From: Nepenthes gracilis
Taxonomy: Eukaryota; Streptophyta; Magnoliopsida; Caryophyllales; Nepenthaceae
NCBI GenBank assembly: GCA_033239525.1
Contig: BSYO01000026.1
Location: forward strand, 124,001 to 188,000
Reading direction: 5' to 3'
DNA length: 64,000 bases
The position numbers were made by a program, and so were the translations under genes. The notes below the pieces were generated by a model that worked only from the letters and a program-made list of their open reading frames with translations, was not told the DNA's origin and did not search any database. Below are positions 1 through 10,157 of the stretch, piece after piece (the first letter of the stretch is position 1; the number at the start of each line of letters is the position of its first letter).

Positions 1-1972
1 GTGGCTTGAACCCAGACCGCAGATCCGAATCGCTCGCAATGATGGCTAGACGCCAGATAAAGAAGTCAGTGGCCAGGCCAAGATTAATAAAGGGCTCTCT
101 CGGAGAAGTTCACTAGCAAGACGGAAAATGCAACCAAGAAGCAAGAAATAGCAAAACAAAAACGGGCAAAATACTTTTGTTATTCAAATTTTGTTACACC
201 GGTTACAAAGAAAAGAGAAGAGCACCAAATCAAGCGGCTAATGGTCCAAGTGGAGTGAAGAATTTGGACATGGTAATCCACCAAGCCTTCATGAGTTCTC
301 GAGGGGTCAAGGGTCTTAAGACCCACGCGGAACCTCCTCCAACGAGGCCGCTCGACAAAGCCTAAAGGCGTTGAAATAAGTCCGCTCCAAGGGATTTAGA
401 TCTCTACCTCTTCTCGCCCCGACAGCCACATCGTGTCGGCCCTAAGTCTCGGTGCTAGTTGCGGGCACGGCGGCGGATCCACATCGACATCGAGCAAGGC
501 GAGTGATCCCGCCTCCGCCCGCAGCCTGCCGAGTCTCATGTCGCGTGAGCCCGCTCTCCTTCATCTTTGAAAGATGGCACCAACTGCACGTGTGGCCCCT
601 TGCCTCCATCCGGCCTAAGCGCTTTCTAAGTGTGCAACGGCCACTCCATTTCGCACTCGCCGCCGACGCGTGACCCTCCGGTCTTGAGGTGCTCCCCGAC
701 TCTAAGAAGGACCAAGAACGGCTGAGCGAGCCTCCCCGAGGTGCGCCTCAAGACGCGGAGCATGAGAGTCAAGAACCCGTGGAAGAGCATTTGAGTCGCT
801 AGAGGTATCCTCCATGGATTTGCAAGAAGAAAATACGTACAAGAAGAGCGAGCCACCAATGAAGCAAATGCAAAGGAGTGCCTCGCTTTGAACGAAAGAG
901 TTTAAATAGGCAGTTTTCTCCAAGAGGCGGCAACTCCAAGAGAAGCATTAAGGCATGGCCACGAAGATTCTCCACGTGGGAGGCTCCTGAGATCTCGTTC
1001 CAAACGAAGCGACGCCTCCCGGCCGCACAGATTAACAACGCCACCCCAAGAGACGTGACAATGACATTAAACCCTCAAGCTCTCACATAGTAACACGTGG
1101 ATCCTCAGGGCAAAACGCCCAACAACAGAAAATGCACACGAAGACAAGATGAAAATGAGGGCAAAAAGAGGCTACTTATCTACGACGATAAAGCTGTGAG
1201 AAAGACGAAAGAAGACTACGGTGAGAAGCCCAGATGCTCCCCACCATGCCCATGAGCTCAGCGAACGTGATCTACATGAGATCCTCACCGAAGAAGTGAC
1301 AGCCGGGTCCGAGCGCATCGGTTTGAGGCGAGCATCCTCGGGTGGAAGTTGCAAGAGTCCAATGCACTTGGCGAAGCACCGAGGTCGAAGGCACGAAACT
1401 GGGTGAGAAACCCCGCTTCGACAAAAGGTGGCGTGGCCCGGCGACCGCTGGGAGATCCTCGCGAAAGGATGTGAAGGTACCCGCAGGGATCCTCCAAGGA
1501 GTGGGCCCCAGCCACAACATGGAAAGGAGCGCCGGCGAGCAGTAACGGCCGAGGCGTTAGCAAAGAAGGCAAGTGGCAGGACGAGGATTACAATGGTCTC
1601 CACCAAGAGCTTGAAGGATTGATTTGGACCATCCCCATGCGGAGAGAAATCTTCTCATTGCCTTCGGTTGGCCTGCTAAGGGATGGTCGAATACCCCTAT
1701 TTACGGGCAATGGCAAGCCATCCTCTCACCCAAAGGTAACACGGTATGCAAAGAACGTCTTTCGAAGCCCACTGAGACCGCTGGTCGACGCAAACCAAGG
1801 CGCGCAAATCTCGCCTCTCGCGAAGTGACGGGTCATGGCGGCGCTGAAAAGTTGCCTTGGCTCTGTGGGAAAACTCAAGACGACAAAAGGTGGCGGGCAC
1901 GAGGAAGGAAGCGTAAGTGGAGGGGGGACATGCCAGGCCCGACCACTGGCCGACCCAGGCATGGGGGGCTAG
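1..1972 (+). mobile_element. 3' internal region of a Tat-lineage Ty3/gypsy element
   Basis: This stretch is much richer in G+C than the rest of the window and runs directly into the LTR at 1973-2940. I infer that it is the long region between integrase and 3' LTR that Tat-lineage elements (Retand/Ogre group) carry. No pol motif is visible. Open frames on both strands, including a 144-codon minus-strand frame at 1172-1606, show no family motif. Some Tat elements have an antisense ORF here, but nothing supports one in this copy. A purine-rich stretch ending in GGGGGGCTAG just before 1973 could be the polypurine tract. The element's left part lies outside the window. Confidence 0.5.
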
Positions 1973-2940
1973 TGTTGGGTCCCACGTCCTGGCCCATGAA
2001 GGATCGCCAAGCCTGAAGGCGGCCCACGGGAGGTCCAAAAGTCCACAATTTTAAAGGTTCTCTAGCGGTCAAGAAATCGGGAAGCCCACGTGGCAGAGCA
2101 CAACGTCGCCTACAACGTGCCGTTGCCGGAAAATCGCATGAGGCGAAAAGGCTAGCCAATATAGGAGCGGGCCCGGCGTGACTGTTACCGTCGTCCCGCA
2201 GCGCCAACCAAACCTCTCTGGGGAAAATCGGGCGTGGCCGGCAACGCGTGAAGCGTGCCATCCACGGCAAGGATAACCGGCGTGACCCCGGCAGTCCACA
2301 CTGGTGACCCGGCGGCCTTAGCCCTCGCAACGGGTATTTTGGCGCCCAAGAGTCCAACGGGAAGAGGCGTATAAGAGCCCTCACACCCCGCAGAGAAGGA
2401 GATCTTTTTCCTTCAGCATCTTCATCTGCTGCTCCCTTTTGAATCTAGAATTCAAACGACGAGTCATACTCAACTGCTCCCCTCTTCTCTATTCGATCAC
2501 ACGAGAGTAACGAGCCGGAACTGAGGATCACCTCACTTCCGTCGGCAATAGCTAGCTCGTCCTCCTTCCCAGCATCTTCTCAGATCACGGGAAAGTTAGC
2601 CACCCATTACGGTGCACCAAGGAAGCCAGGTCTTCCACTACCTGCTCACTGCATTCTCCATATCACCGCACAAGCATCTCCCAGGCTTTCACAGCATACA
2701 CCCGCGCACCGCTTTTAGCGTGCGCCATTTTCGTTTATTGCGGGAATTTGCTGACTTGAGCGTCGGAGCGGCCTCGGTGGGAAAAATCCTACCGGACTCC
2801 TAACCTTTTGTTTGTTGTTTGTGTTGTGCAGGTCCAGTTTCATAGAGACAAAGACCGGACCCTTCTTCCAAAGCCGTCGCACGCTGAGGAATACGAAGGC
2901 TCCCTAATCCGTACGACAACCGTGGGCCCAGAACGCAACA
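1973..2940 (+). repeat. 3' LTR of Tat-lineage gypsy element
   Basis: The block begins TGTTGGGTCC after a G-rich tract and ends GAACGCAACA, giving TG...CA ends and about 968 bp. Near the 3' end it contains GACTTGAGCGTCGGAG and then TTGTGTTGTGCAGGTCCAG, a combination I associate with Tat-lineage LTRs. The same pair of motifs recurs in the solo LTR at 39030-40448. The right flank is an AT dinucleotide run, so the 5-bp target duplication cannot be tested without the left LTR, which is outside the window. Confidence 0.7.
2370..2376 (+). promoter_or_regulatory. TATA box of the Tat LTR
   Basis: TATAAGAG sits about 400 bp into the LTR and is followed by a CT-rich leader, as expected for the U3/R boundary. 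It matches the position of TATAAAAA in the related solo LTR at 39155. Activity is unknown. Confidence 0.45.
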
Positions 2941-4464
2941 ATATATATATATATATATTGTTTTTCTACATCCACACCCCTTTTTTGTGCTTACTTGTAA
3001 TGATATGCTAACAGTGCATTTATGCATTTTGATTTTGCACCTAATGAGTGCATGATTGGTGGTTATGCACTAGTCTAATTATATAAGTGATTCTTCATAT
3101 TTTTTGGGTCATTTAAGCCCAGATTTTTGAACGAAGAGGAAAAAAGAAAAGGAAAACGAGGAAAAAAAAATAAAGGAAATTGGTTTCGAAGTTATTTTAG
3201 TTAGATCTAGTTAATATTCTACTTAAGAGAAGTATATCTAAATATTTTTTTATTTATTGTCAAAATATTAAGATTATTCGTTTTGATCGTCATTTAAGCA
3301 TGCATCCATGTGATCTTTATCGTCCTTTTTACTATTATTTTACATGTATGTCAATTTTTTTTGAGGATCATAAGATTTTAAAGGCTTATATCAAACTTTG
3401 TTAAATTGCTCATATGTGTTAAAATATTAGGGTATTTTATCTTGTATGCCATTTTAATGCAAGTATCTAGTATGAAATTTACGTTAACATTTGTAGAAAT
3501 TATTTGTTTTTTTCTAATCGGAAAAGTTTGTATATTTATTATTTATTATAGGTTTTTTAAAAGTTTGTATATTTATTATTTATTATAGGTTTTTTATTTT
3601 AATTAAATAAAAACCATTGTAAGAAATTAAGATATATTTGGGTATGTTTTAGTATATTATTTGCAAATAAAAGATTGAACATAACATTCATATATTAAAA
3701 AAATGGTATTTAATTCTGTTTATAAGAAATAAAATATAGTCGACCTACTCATGAATATTAAATAATGATTTATGGCCCAGGGCTATAGACAAATATTTAT
3801 AGCCCAATCTTTTATATTCGATCTTTGTTTGTAATATTTTAACTAATCATTAGTTATGTTTTTTAGATATCTTTATCAATATTTTGAAACTTTTGACATT
3901 TTCACATTTGATTATTATTGTCGTTTATCATACTATTTTTATGTATATCCATATATATATATATATATTATAGATGATTAGATGATCGTTAGGCTCACCC
4001 TTATTGATTTTCATAACAATTTAGATTAGTAGGATGAATTTCTTGCAAGATTTTGGATGGAGTACTATTCAAAGAGTAGTTTAGAATGCTTTAATTGTTT
4101 TTGGATATTATATTTGGATTAGATTTTTTTTTTTTTGGTAAGTATTTGGATTAGATTTATGTCTTTGATGACTATTTTAGTTGTTCGCACTTGGGGTTCG
4201 GGCTAGCGGGGCACATTTCTAGTTTGTTGTATGATTCCACTATGAATATTTTAGGATCTAAATATAGTCTAGTTGTGGATTGAGCAAGTGTATTGATGTT
4301 AATGCCAAACTAGGATAGTTTAGTGAATTCAAGAAATGTGTAGAATATACTCAATTTTGCTTAATGATATTTGTTTGTATGATGGTGGGTCGGTTTTTCT
4401 TGGGTTAAATTTATTTAATATTTTTACGTTATTTTATTTGCATGTTTATACCAGGGTTGTGACA
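2941..4464 (+). repeat. 5' LTR (diverged) of chromovirus-type gypsy element 1
   Basis: AT-rich sequence whose right half (about 3590-4464) is loosely similar to the LTR copies ending at 28583 and 32978. They share an AATAAA..CCATT segment, a TATAGTCGACC motif, and a CTTGCAAGGATTTT-like segment before the end. It ends GTTGTGACA at 4464, like the GATGTGACA ends of the other two copies, and a gag remnant follows at once. The left boundary is unresolved: the first bases after 2940 are an AT run and could be flank. A duplicated AAGTTTGTATATTTATTAT segment lies at 3520-3600. Confidence 0.5.
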
Positions 4465-5032
4465 AGAGGTGGAATAAAAGAGTAATTTTAAGGGAAGTGT
4501 ATTATTTGATTTGGAAATTAAGCAGTATGATTCGTAAAGTAATATGTATCGGATGTGAGGGGGTTGAGGTATTGGTTCTAATTAAGAGGATAACTATTTG
4601 AAATCATGGCAACGATGACAGATATTATTAATCATATGGTGTAGCACGAAGAGGCGGACTAGGCTAGATATTTAGGAGGAGGAGGTTTGATATCATATGA
4701 TCAATTTACTAATAAGTGAGTTTTGGTGTTTTGGGGGATCTTGATCAAACAAATGTGGAGATATAGATTTGCCAAGTAGAGAAAGTATTTGAAGTAATAA
4801 ATTGTCTAAAAGAAGACAATGTTAGGTTTGTCGCTTACAAACTAGATGATGAGGCTAACCATTGACAAGCCATGTAAAAGGGGATTTTGGAAATTAGGAA
4901 TGAGAAAATTTTATGGGATCTATTTGTTGAGGCTTTCATCAATGAGTATTTTCTAGTGAGCATACAACAAAAGGAAGATGAGTTTTTGTAGCTATGATAA
5001 AGCAATAGTATGGTGGTGGAGTATAACACTAA

Positions 5033-5176
5033 TGTCATATTTAGTTGGAGAGAATAATGAGGGAATAGAATTTCTATTCCCTTTGAATAGATATTTTTTC
5101 GTTTGGTTATAAATTTAATTAAAAATAAATATTCTTTAAAAAGTATTATTCCCACACATATGAAAATAACAATTTC

Positions 5177-5221
<45 letters not shown>

Positions 5222-5412
5222 CATTATTACTATTTCTACCTTATTCCTCATATTATTTTACAAATCAAATAATAGAATATTAATTCTTACCTTATTCTAT
5301 TCTAACAACTAAATATGGGAATAATAATTCTAACTCTATTCCCATCATATTCTATTCCATGGAATAACTATTCTATTCCCACATTATTTCATTCTAATAA
5401 CAAAACGTACTG
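5033..5412. mobile_element. Tourist-like (PIF/Harbinger) MITE inside gag
   Basis: A 380 bp AT-rich element flanked by TAA at 5030-5032 and 5413-5415, the 3-bp target duplication typical of PIF/Harbinger. The left terminus TGTCATATTTAGTTGGAG and the inverted right terminus (CAGTACGTTTTGTTATTA) are imperfect inverted repeats, and both are followed by the palindrome-rich GGGAATAGAAT motif. The interior is a TTA microsatellite with no coding capacity. The last 110 bp closely resemble the right end of the Harbinger remnant at 61240-61355, so that family, or a relative of it, is the likely source of the mobilising transposase. Confidence 0.82.
5177..5220. repeat. (TTA)n microsatellite within the MITE
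   Basis: About 14 uninterrupted ATT/TTA triplets in the middle of the MITE, imperfect thereafter. It is a likely length-variable marker. The poly-isoleucine reading frames over it on both strands are artefacts. Confidence 0.92.
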
Positions 5413-5951
5413 TAAGTTTACAGAGTTGACCTATTTTGTCCCTTAAGTGGTGATGGATGAGTCTAAGAGGATGAGAAATTTTTTTATGGTTTGGAATATT
5501 TGATTTATTTGCAGCTAGTGCTTTTACACTTGCAAACATATGAAAAAGTGCTCAATCAAGCTCTATTTATTGAGCACGAGCAAGAGAGAGTAAAAATTTT
5601 CGAGAAGAGGAATATTGCGTGTAGAAGCTAGAGCTCGAGATCAATAAGATCCCATAGCCTTATGAGAAGGGAACAGCAAGATCCCAATACACCCAATGCA
5701 AAATAAATGCCAAAAAGTATAAGATAGAAAAGACAATATTTGCCCTGGTATCAATAATAGGGAGTCCATTAAAGTTTGAACATCACTGATTAATCCACAA
5801 CAATTGAAGCAAGCATGCAATCATTGTGGAAAGTTCCACGATAGGTGATTGTACTACAAGTAACTTGGTACTTATTTTAATTGTGGTCAAATTTGCCATT
5901 TGATGAAAGAATTCTCCTATCTGATGAGGCAAGTGGACCAAAAGGCAACAT

Positions 5952-8811
5952 GTTGGTGGATTTGTGGTTTAGGCATTCTTTTGTTGCACCTAAGTACATT
6001 TGTCAGTTGCATTCCCTCCCTATAATTTGAAATTATGCATTAATGTTATCCACTCTAGTGGATAAGTCTTTGATTGTAAATATCACGTATCTTAGTTGTA
6101 CCATGACATACCGTATTTTCAATTAAAATTCAGTAGAATTTCGATTATTATATGGTCGTCGACCAAAAACAAAACCTATACAAAATCATGTACAACACAC
6201 ATATACACATCCACATATCACAACACAAAATCTAAAGGCCACAAAATTGAATGTGGCACCAATGTCATAACTTCGGTATAACGTTGGTTCAGATAAGATG
6301 CCACTAGATACCCAAGACAAATTATACTGACCTGCAAAAGCCTATACATACATTAAAATAGCAAAAACTAAACTATATCTGCATCATCATCATCATATAT
6401 AGATATTAATATATAAATCCATCAGAAATACAAAATATTCCATCAGAAGGCACAAAATTACATAACTAAATCATAAGGTCATCTTCCACGCCTTCGAGTC
6501 TAGCCAACTCAAATGCTTTACCCTGCCTCAACGGGTGCAAACTTATACTTATTTGGAAATAGAAAAATAATAAGGGTGAGTTAAAAGCTCAACAAAGTAC
6601 ATATATAATACGGAACATACAAATTTCATATTTAAAAACACAATAATGCATATAGAAAAGAACAGTGATGCATATAAGACCATAAATCATAATTTAGAAA
6701 AGAATACTTTCATAATTCGTTCTAAATTTCTTTAGTTCATTTCATTTTTCTTTCTTAGTCATTAAATCATACCAAAAATTTATTTCGTTGGGGATTAGGA
6801 CCAGTAGGCCTTACTGATTAAAGAAGCAGTCGATCGTAACTTGGATTGTGTTTGTTCTTATATAATTAAAAGCCATCTCCTCCAATTCAAATCCCAGAGA
6901 TGGGCCGTCTATATACAATCCCTATAGACAGGGCTAATAGCTGCACGCGGTATCAAATTAGACAATAACCTTCCACTATAATATACCAAAGTATGCCAAA
7001 ATATACTATCTATTGAACAATTCTTGATCCAAATGTTTAGTTCCTTATTTCTTTAGAAAATTCTACTCTTAAGTATAAAATATTTCGTTCCCACTCTACT
7101 AGAGAACGATCCATTAGTTTATCACTTAGTTACAAAATTTTCACCATCATTTATTTTTTCATAAGCATATTCCGACATATATTTTCATATTCTTCATAAG
7201 CTTAGATCCTCACGTGTTCATAATTTTATACATAAATCATTTAGAGCTTCAATGAGTTAGAAATTCCTTGTCTTTCTATGCCAAATGCAATTTTTAAACT
7301 CCAGGATGATAAATTCTTTCACAAACAGTTCATAACATGATTTCAGAATGTACAAAATTTATATATCTACAATACATTTATAAATCGTTATAAAATTTAG
7401 AACATGTAAGAAATTCTTACCACCATGAGGAAAATATAACTTTAGAGTTTTCGGAAGATAAATTCCTTTACAAATACATGCAACATAATTTTCAGACATA
7501 TACAAGATAACACATGAAACGTACACGTGGATAAATGTCTTAATTCATGTCCAATAATATTTTTGGAATACGTAATATTAACATATACAAAATATATGTA
7601 AATAAATGCCAAATAATCAAAATATCCACGTCCATAAAGTTAAGATTTTAAGTTCTAAAATCAAATCATGTACAAACCCTCAATTTCGTGGGAAAAATGC
7701 CAAGGCACGGGTTTGGATTTTTGAGTGTACAAAACCGTATAAAACTAGTAAATCGGACACCCAATAAATTAATATGTTCAAAGCATGGGTAACAATATTC
7801 TAAAGCCAATTTATACAAAAGTCCAAAAATAATCAGTAAAATCGTTCGAGATGCGGGGTTAGAGTTACATGTTTAAAAATCAGTGAAAACTACAAATCGG
7901 GCATGAAATTGAAATATTTTCATGCTTAAATCATAGGTAATATAAAATATAAATTTAATTGAGTACCGAAATGAGGATACTTGAAGAAAATGGAATAAAA
8001 ATGCAAAGAAATGAAAAATGAGAGTATGGGTGCATCGACCCAATCTATTACTTTTTTAACTAGCTCCAAATCAGATTTGAACCTAAGAGTTTGATTTCCT
8101 CCTCTCTCTTCTCCATCACTCTCACTCTCTTCTTTCTAGGGGAGGCCGGAAAAAATTGCCGAGAACCCTCGCGGCTACCTTTTAAATCGCCTCGAGCCTG
8201 CTGCACTGCCCTAGGTGTCCGGCGGGCCTACTCCATCGAATCATCCTACGATCCCAAAATTTAATTTTTTTTATATGAATTAAGGCCAATTTTGATTATA
8301 TTAATTTAGTTATCCACAAATATGATATTTGGATACCGGTACATTACATACCATTTGGGTTAGTAGATTTGATTTATCCATAAATTTGATTTTTGTTAAA
8401 TATTCATGAATTTAATATTATTTTAGGGATGAATTAGTTGGCATTATATCACATGAATATACATTGTTTCTATAAGAGAGTTTGATTTTCTATTCCTAGA
8501 TGTTGACCCTTTGAGTTTCAAGGGTGTGTAAAAATAGAATAAGCATGTTTAATTTCCATATTTATGCATGTCACATGATACGAGATGAGTATCAAACCTA
8601 TCTTGCCTATGTTGCCAATGCCACGAGTCACAATGTGCCAGTTGAGGATATTTTAGAGGTTCAGGAATTTGAATATGTTTTTTTAGAAGAGTTGTTGGGT
8701 TTACACCAAATAGAGAAATTGAGTTTGGCATTAATTTGATACAAGGATCTGCACCTATTTCAAATGCTCGTTATAAGATGGCCCAATCAGAATTAAAAAA
8801 TCAAAGTGACT
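5952..8811 (+). pseudogene. protease and RT N-terminus of chromovirus-type element 1
   Basis: Continuation of pol after gag. At 5952 the frame reads LVDLWFRHSFVAPK, where a gypsy protease would have its D-S/T-G-A-S active site: the aspartate survives but the rest is changed. After the solo LTR (6104-8348) the protease resumes with GLVDLIY and HEFNIILGMN, the latter matching the conserved DVILGMDW segment. The linker and RT start follow at 8560-8811 (YLAYVANA, VQEFEYVF, NREIEFGINL in a shifted frame, ARYKMAQSEL). Sequence of this element stops at about 8811, where a Tat-type LTR begins. Multiple stops and frameshifts make it non-functional. Confidence 0.68.
6104..8348 (-). repeat. solo LTR A of a chromovirus-type gypsy family
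   Basis: A 2245 bp block with TGACAT...ATTACA ends, flanked by perfect 5-bp duplications TACCA at 6099-6103 and 8349-8353. It is inserted in the protease of element 1. On the minus strand it starts TGTAATGTACCGG and ends GGTATGTCA. Internal homology to LTR B (plus strand, 10158-12897) and LTR C (minus, 53626-56001) includes the CTCACCCTTATTATT/TTCC segment, the GATAAGATGCCACTA segment and a CT-rich leader with TCGAGCCTGC-type GC islands. With no internal region and an intact TSD, it arose by LTR-LTR recombination after insertion. Confidence 0.85.
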
Positions 8812-8820
8812 GATGGGTAT

Positions 8821-9540
8821 TGATACCCAAGGCCCAATTGAAGGATTCATTCCCATGAGTTGATCCCAAGTGTCACGGAAACCCAGTAGACCCAAGAGGT
8901 TCAAGCGGTTGAGTAGGCCCAAGTGGCGCAATGGATTTAAAGTTCATCAGGGCCCGTGGACTTTGGGATGGTCCTCAGGCGCCACCATGCCTACATAATC
9001 GGCATGCCAGGGATTTGGTAGCTGGCCTTGTCAGACCACAGAATGAATGATGGCCTGTAGTAGCACGTGTGATCACTACAGTATCAACATAACATCAAGC
9101 CCGCATGCACGTAACATCTTTGACACGATAAGGTGGATTTATAAAGTTAATGGCAGGATCTCCTAGACATGCTAGCCTTACGTGGACACTCCACGTAGGA
9201 GGACTCACCCACTATATATACATTAATTATCTACCAAACAAATGATTCCCTAACATTTACATTTGTATAGCAACTATAGAGAGAGAAAGAAGAAAGAGAA
9301 AAGGTTTGAGTACCATCAGTTCACTGATTCGTAATCTCATCCTCTTTTGTAATCAAACGCAATAGTGATACAAGTTCTGGGATCCAGAGTCTCGTGATTT
9401 TTCCTTTTCATTTAAGAGGAGGTTTTCCTAGTAAAAGTTTCGTGTGTTATTATCCCGGTACTCCCTCTCTCTATATCTTATAACACAACCTTGTCCTAAA
9501 ACGGACATCCTCGTTCTTTGTGTTGTATGGATTCTACCCA
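8821..9540 (+). repeat. 5' LTR of a Tat-lineage deletion derivative
   Basis: The proposed LTR begins TGATACCCAAGGCCC, with an alternative TG at 8811, directly after truncated pol of element 1. It contains a TATA-like CTATATATACATT near 9208 followed by a GA-rich leader. It plausibly ends TTCTACCCA at 9540, before GGCGCCTCC. A Tat-type gag follows at 9703. Ends are placed by TG/CA and context only, because no complete second copy of this LTR is present for comparison. Confidence 0.5.
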
Positions 9541-10157
9541 GGCGCCTCCTACCCGCAAACATACTTGGATCTTTGTTCGTACAGCACTCAGAATCTGCGG
9601 AAGCAATATTGACACTATTTGTGAAAAATGACTAAAAGTCAATTCTCCGTAATTTCCAGAAGCTTTCCAGGAGTTTCCCAGAAGTTTTCCATAAGTCAGA
9701 AAATGGTGAACACAAGGGAACAATCCAGTATTCCTATTAGAGATGCTGTCTCGTATGGCAACAGTCCTACCGCGTACATCAGGATAGAAGATCACACTGA
9801 CCCATACATACGAGCATTAGCAGCGAGGATGGACGACATGTCCACAGCCATCCATACCCTCTACTCGAAAATGGACGAGTGGCTCAAGGGAGTGCCTTCC
9901 AAGGCCTCTCAGACCGTGACGTCCCAGAGTAGGGGCAAAGGAAAGAAGAACCCGAGCAAGCTGGCTAGCTAGCATGAAAGCCCGAGGACTCAAGTTGTCT
10001 CGAGTAGTAAAATCCCTCAACGACTGAAAGGTTTCTTAGGTCCTCGGGTCTAATAGGAGAGCCTAGATAGGCAAAATCCTCGGTTTGTCCGCAACAACCA
10101 GGAGCCCGCCGTCTAAGAGGCGGCTCCTCGTGATGAAGCCCCTCCGACGGTTAGGTA

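Larger units (their letters stand above)
4606..5940 (+). pseudogene. gag remnant of chromovirus-type gypsy element 1
   Basis: Retrotransposon gag starting near the ATG at 4606. Conceptual translation gives EKVFEVINC, then VRFVAYKLDDEA, then LWDLFVEAFINEYF, the conserved core of the Retrotrans_gag domain (capsid-like, forms the virus-like particle in the cytoplasm). A 380 bp MITE interrupts it at 5033-5412. The frame on the right resumes with KFTEL, and removing the MITE plus one TAA copy joins the frames seamlessly. Near 5816-5915 a degenerate zinc knuckle reads NCGQICHLMKE, with the first cysteine replaced by tyrosine. Several in-frame stops are present, so no protein is expected. Confidence 0.72.

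Noticed and set aside
1875..2384. 169-codon minus-strand open frame over the Tat LTR start
   Set aside because: High GC content makes long frames likely by chance, it crosses the internal/LTR boundary, and no motif is recognisable.
4835..5312. Poly-isoleucine open frames on both strands
   Set aside because: Created by the (TTA)n microsatellite inside the MITE.
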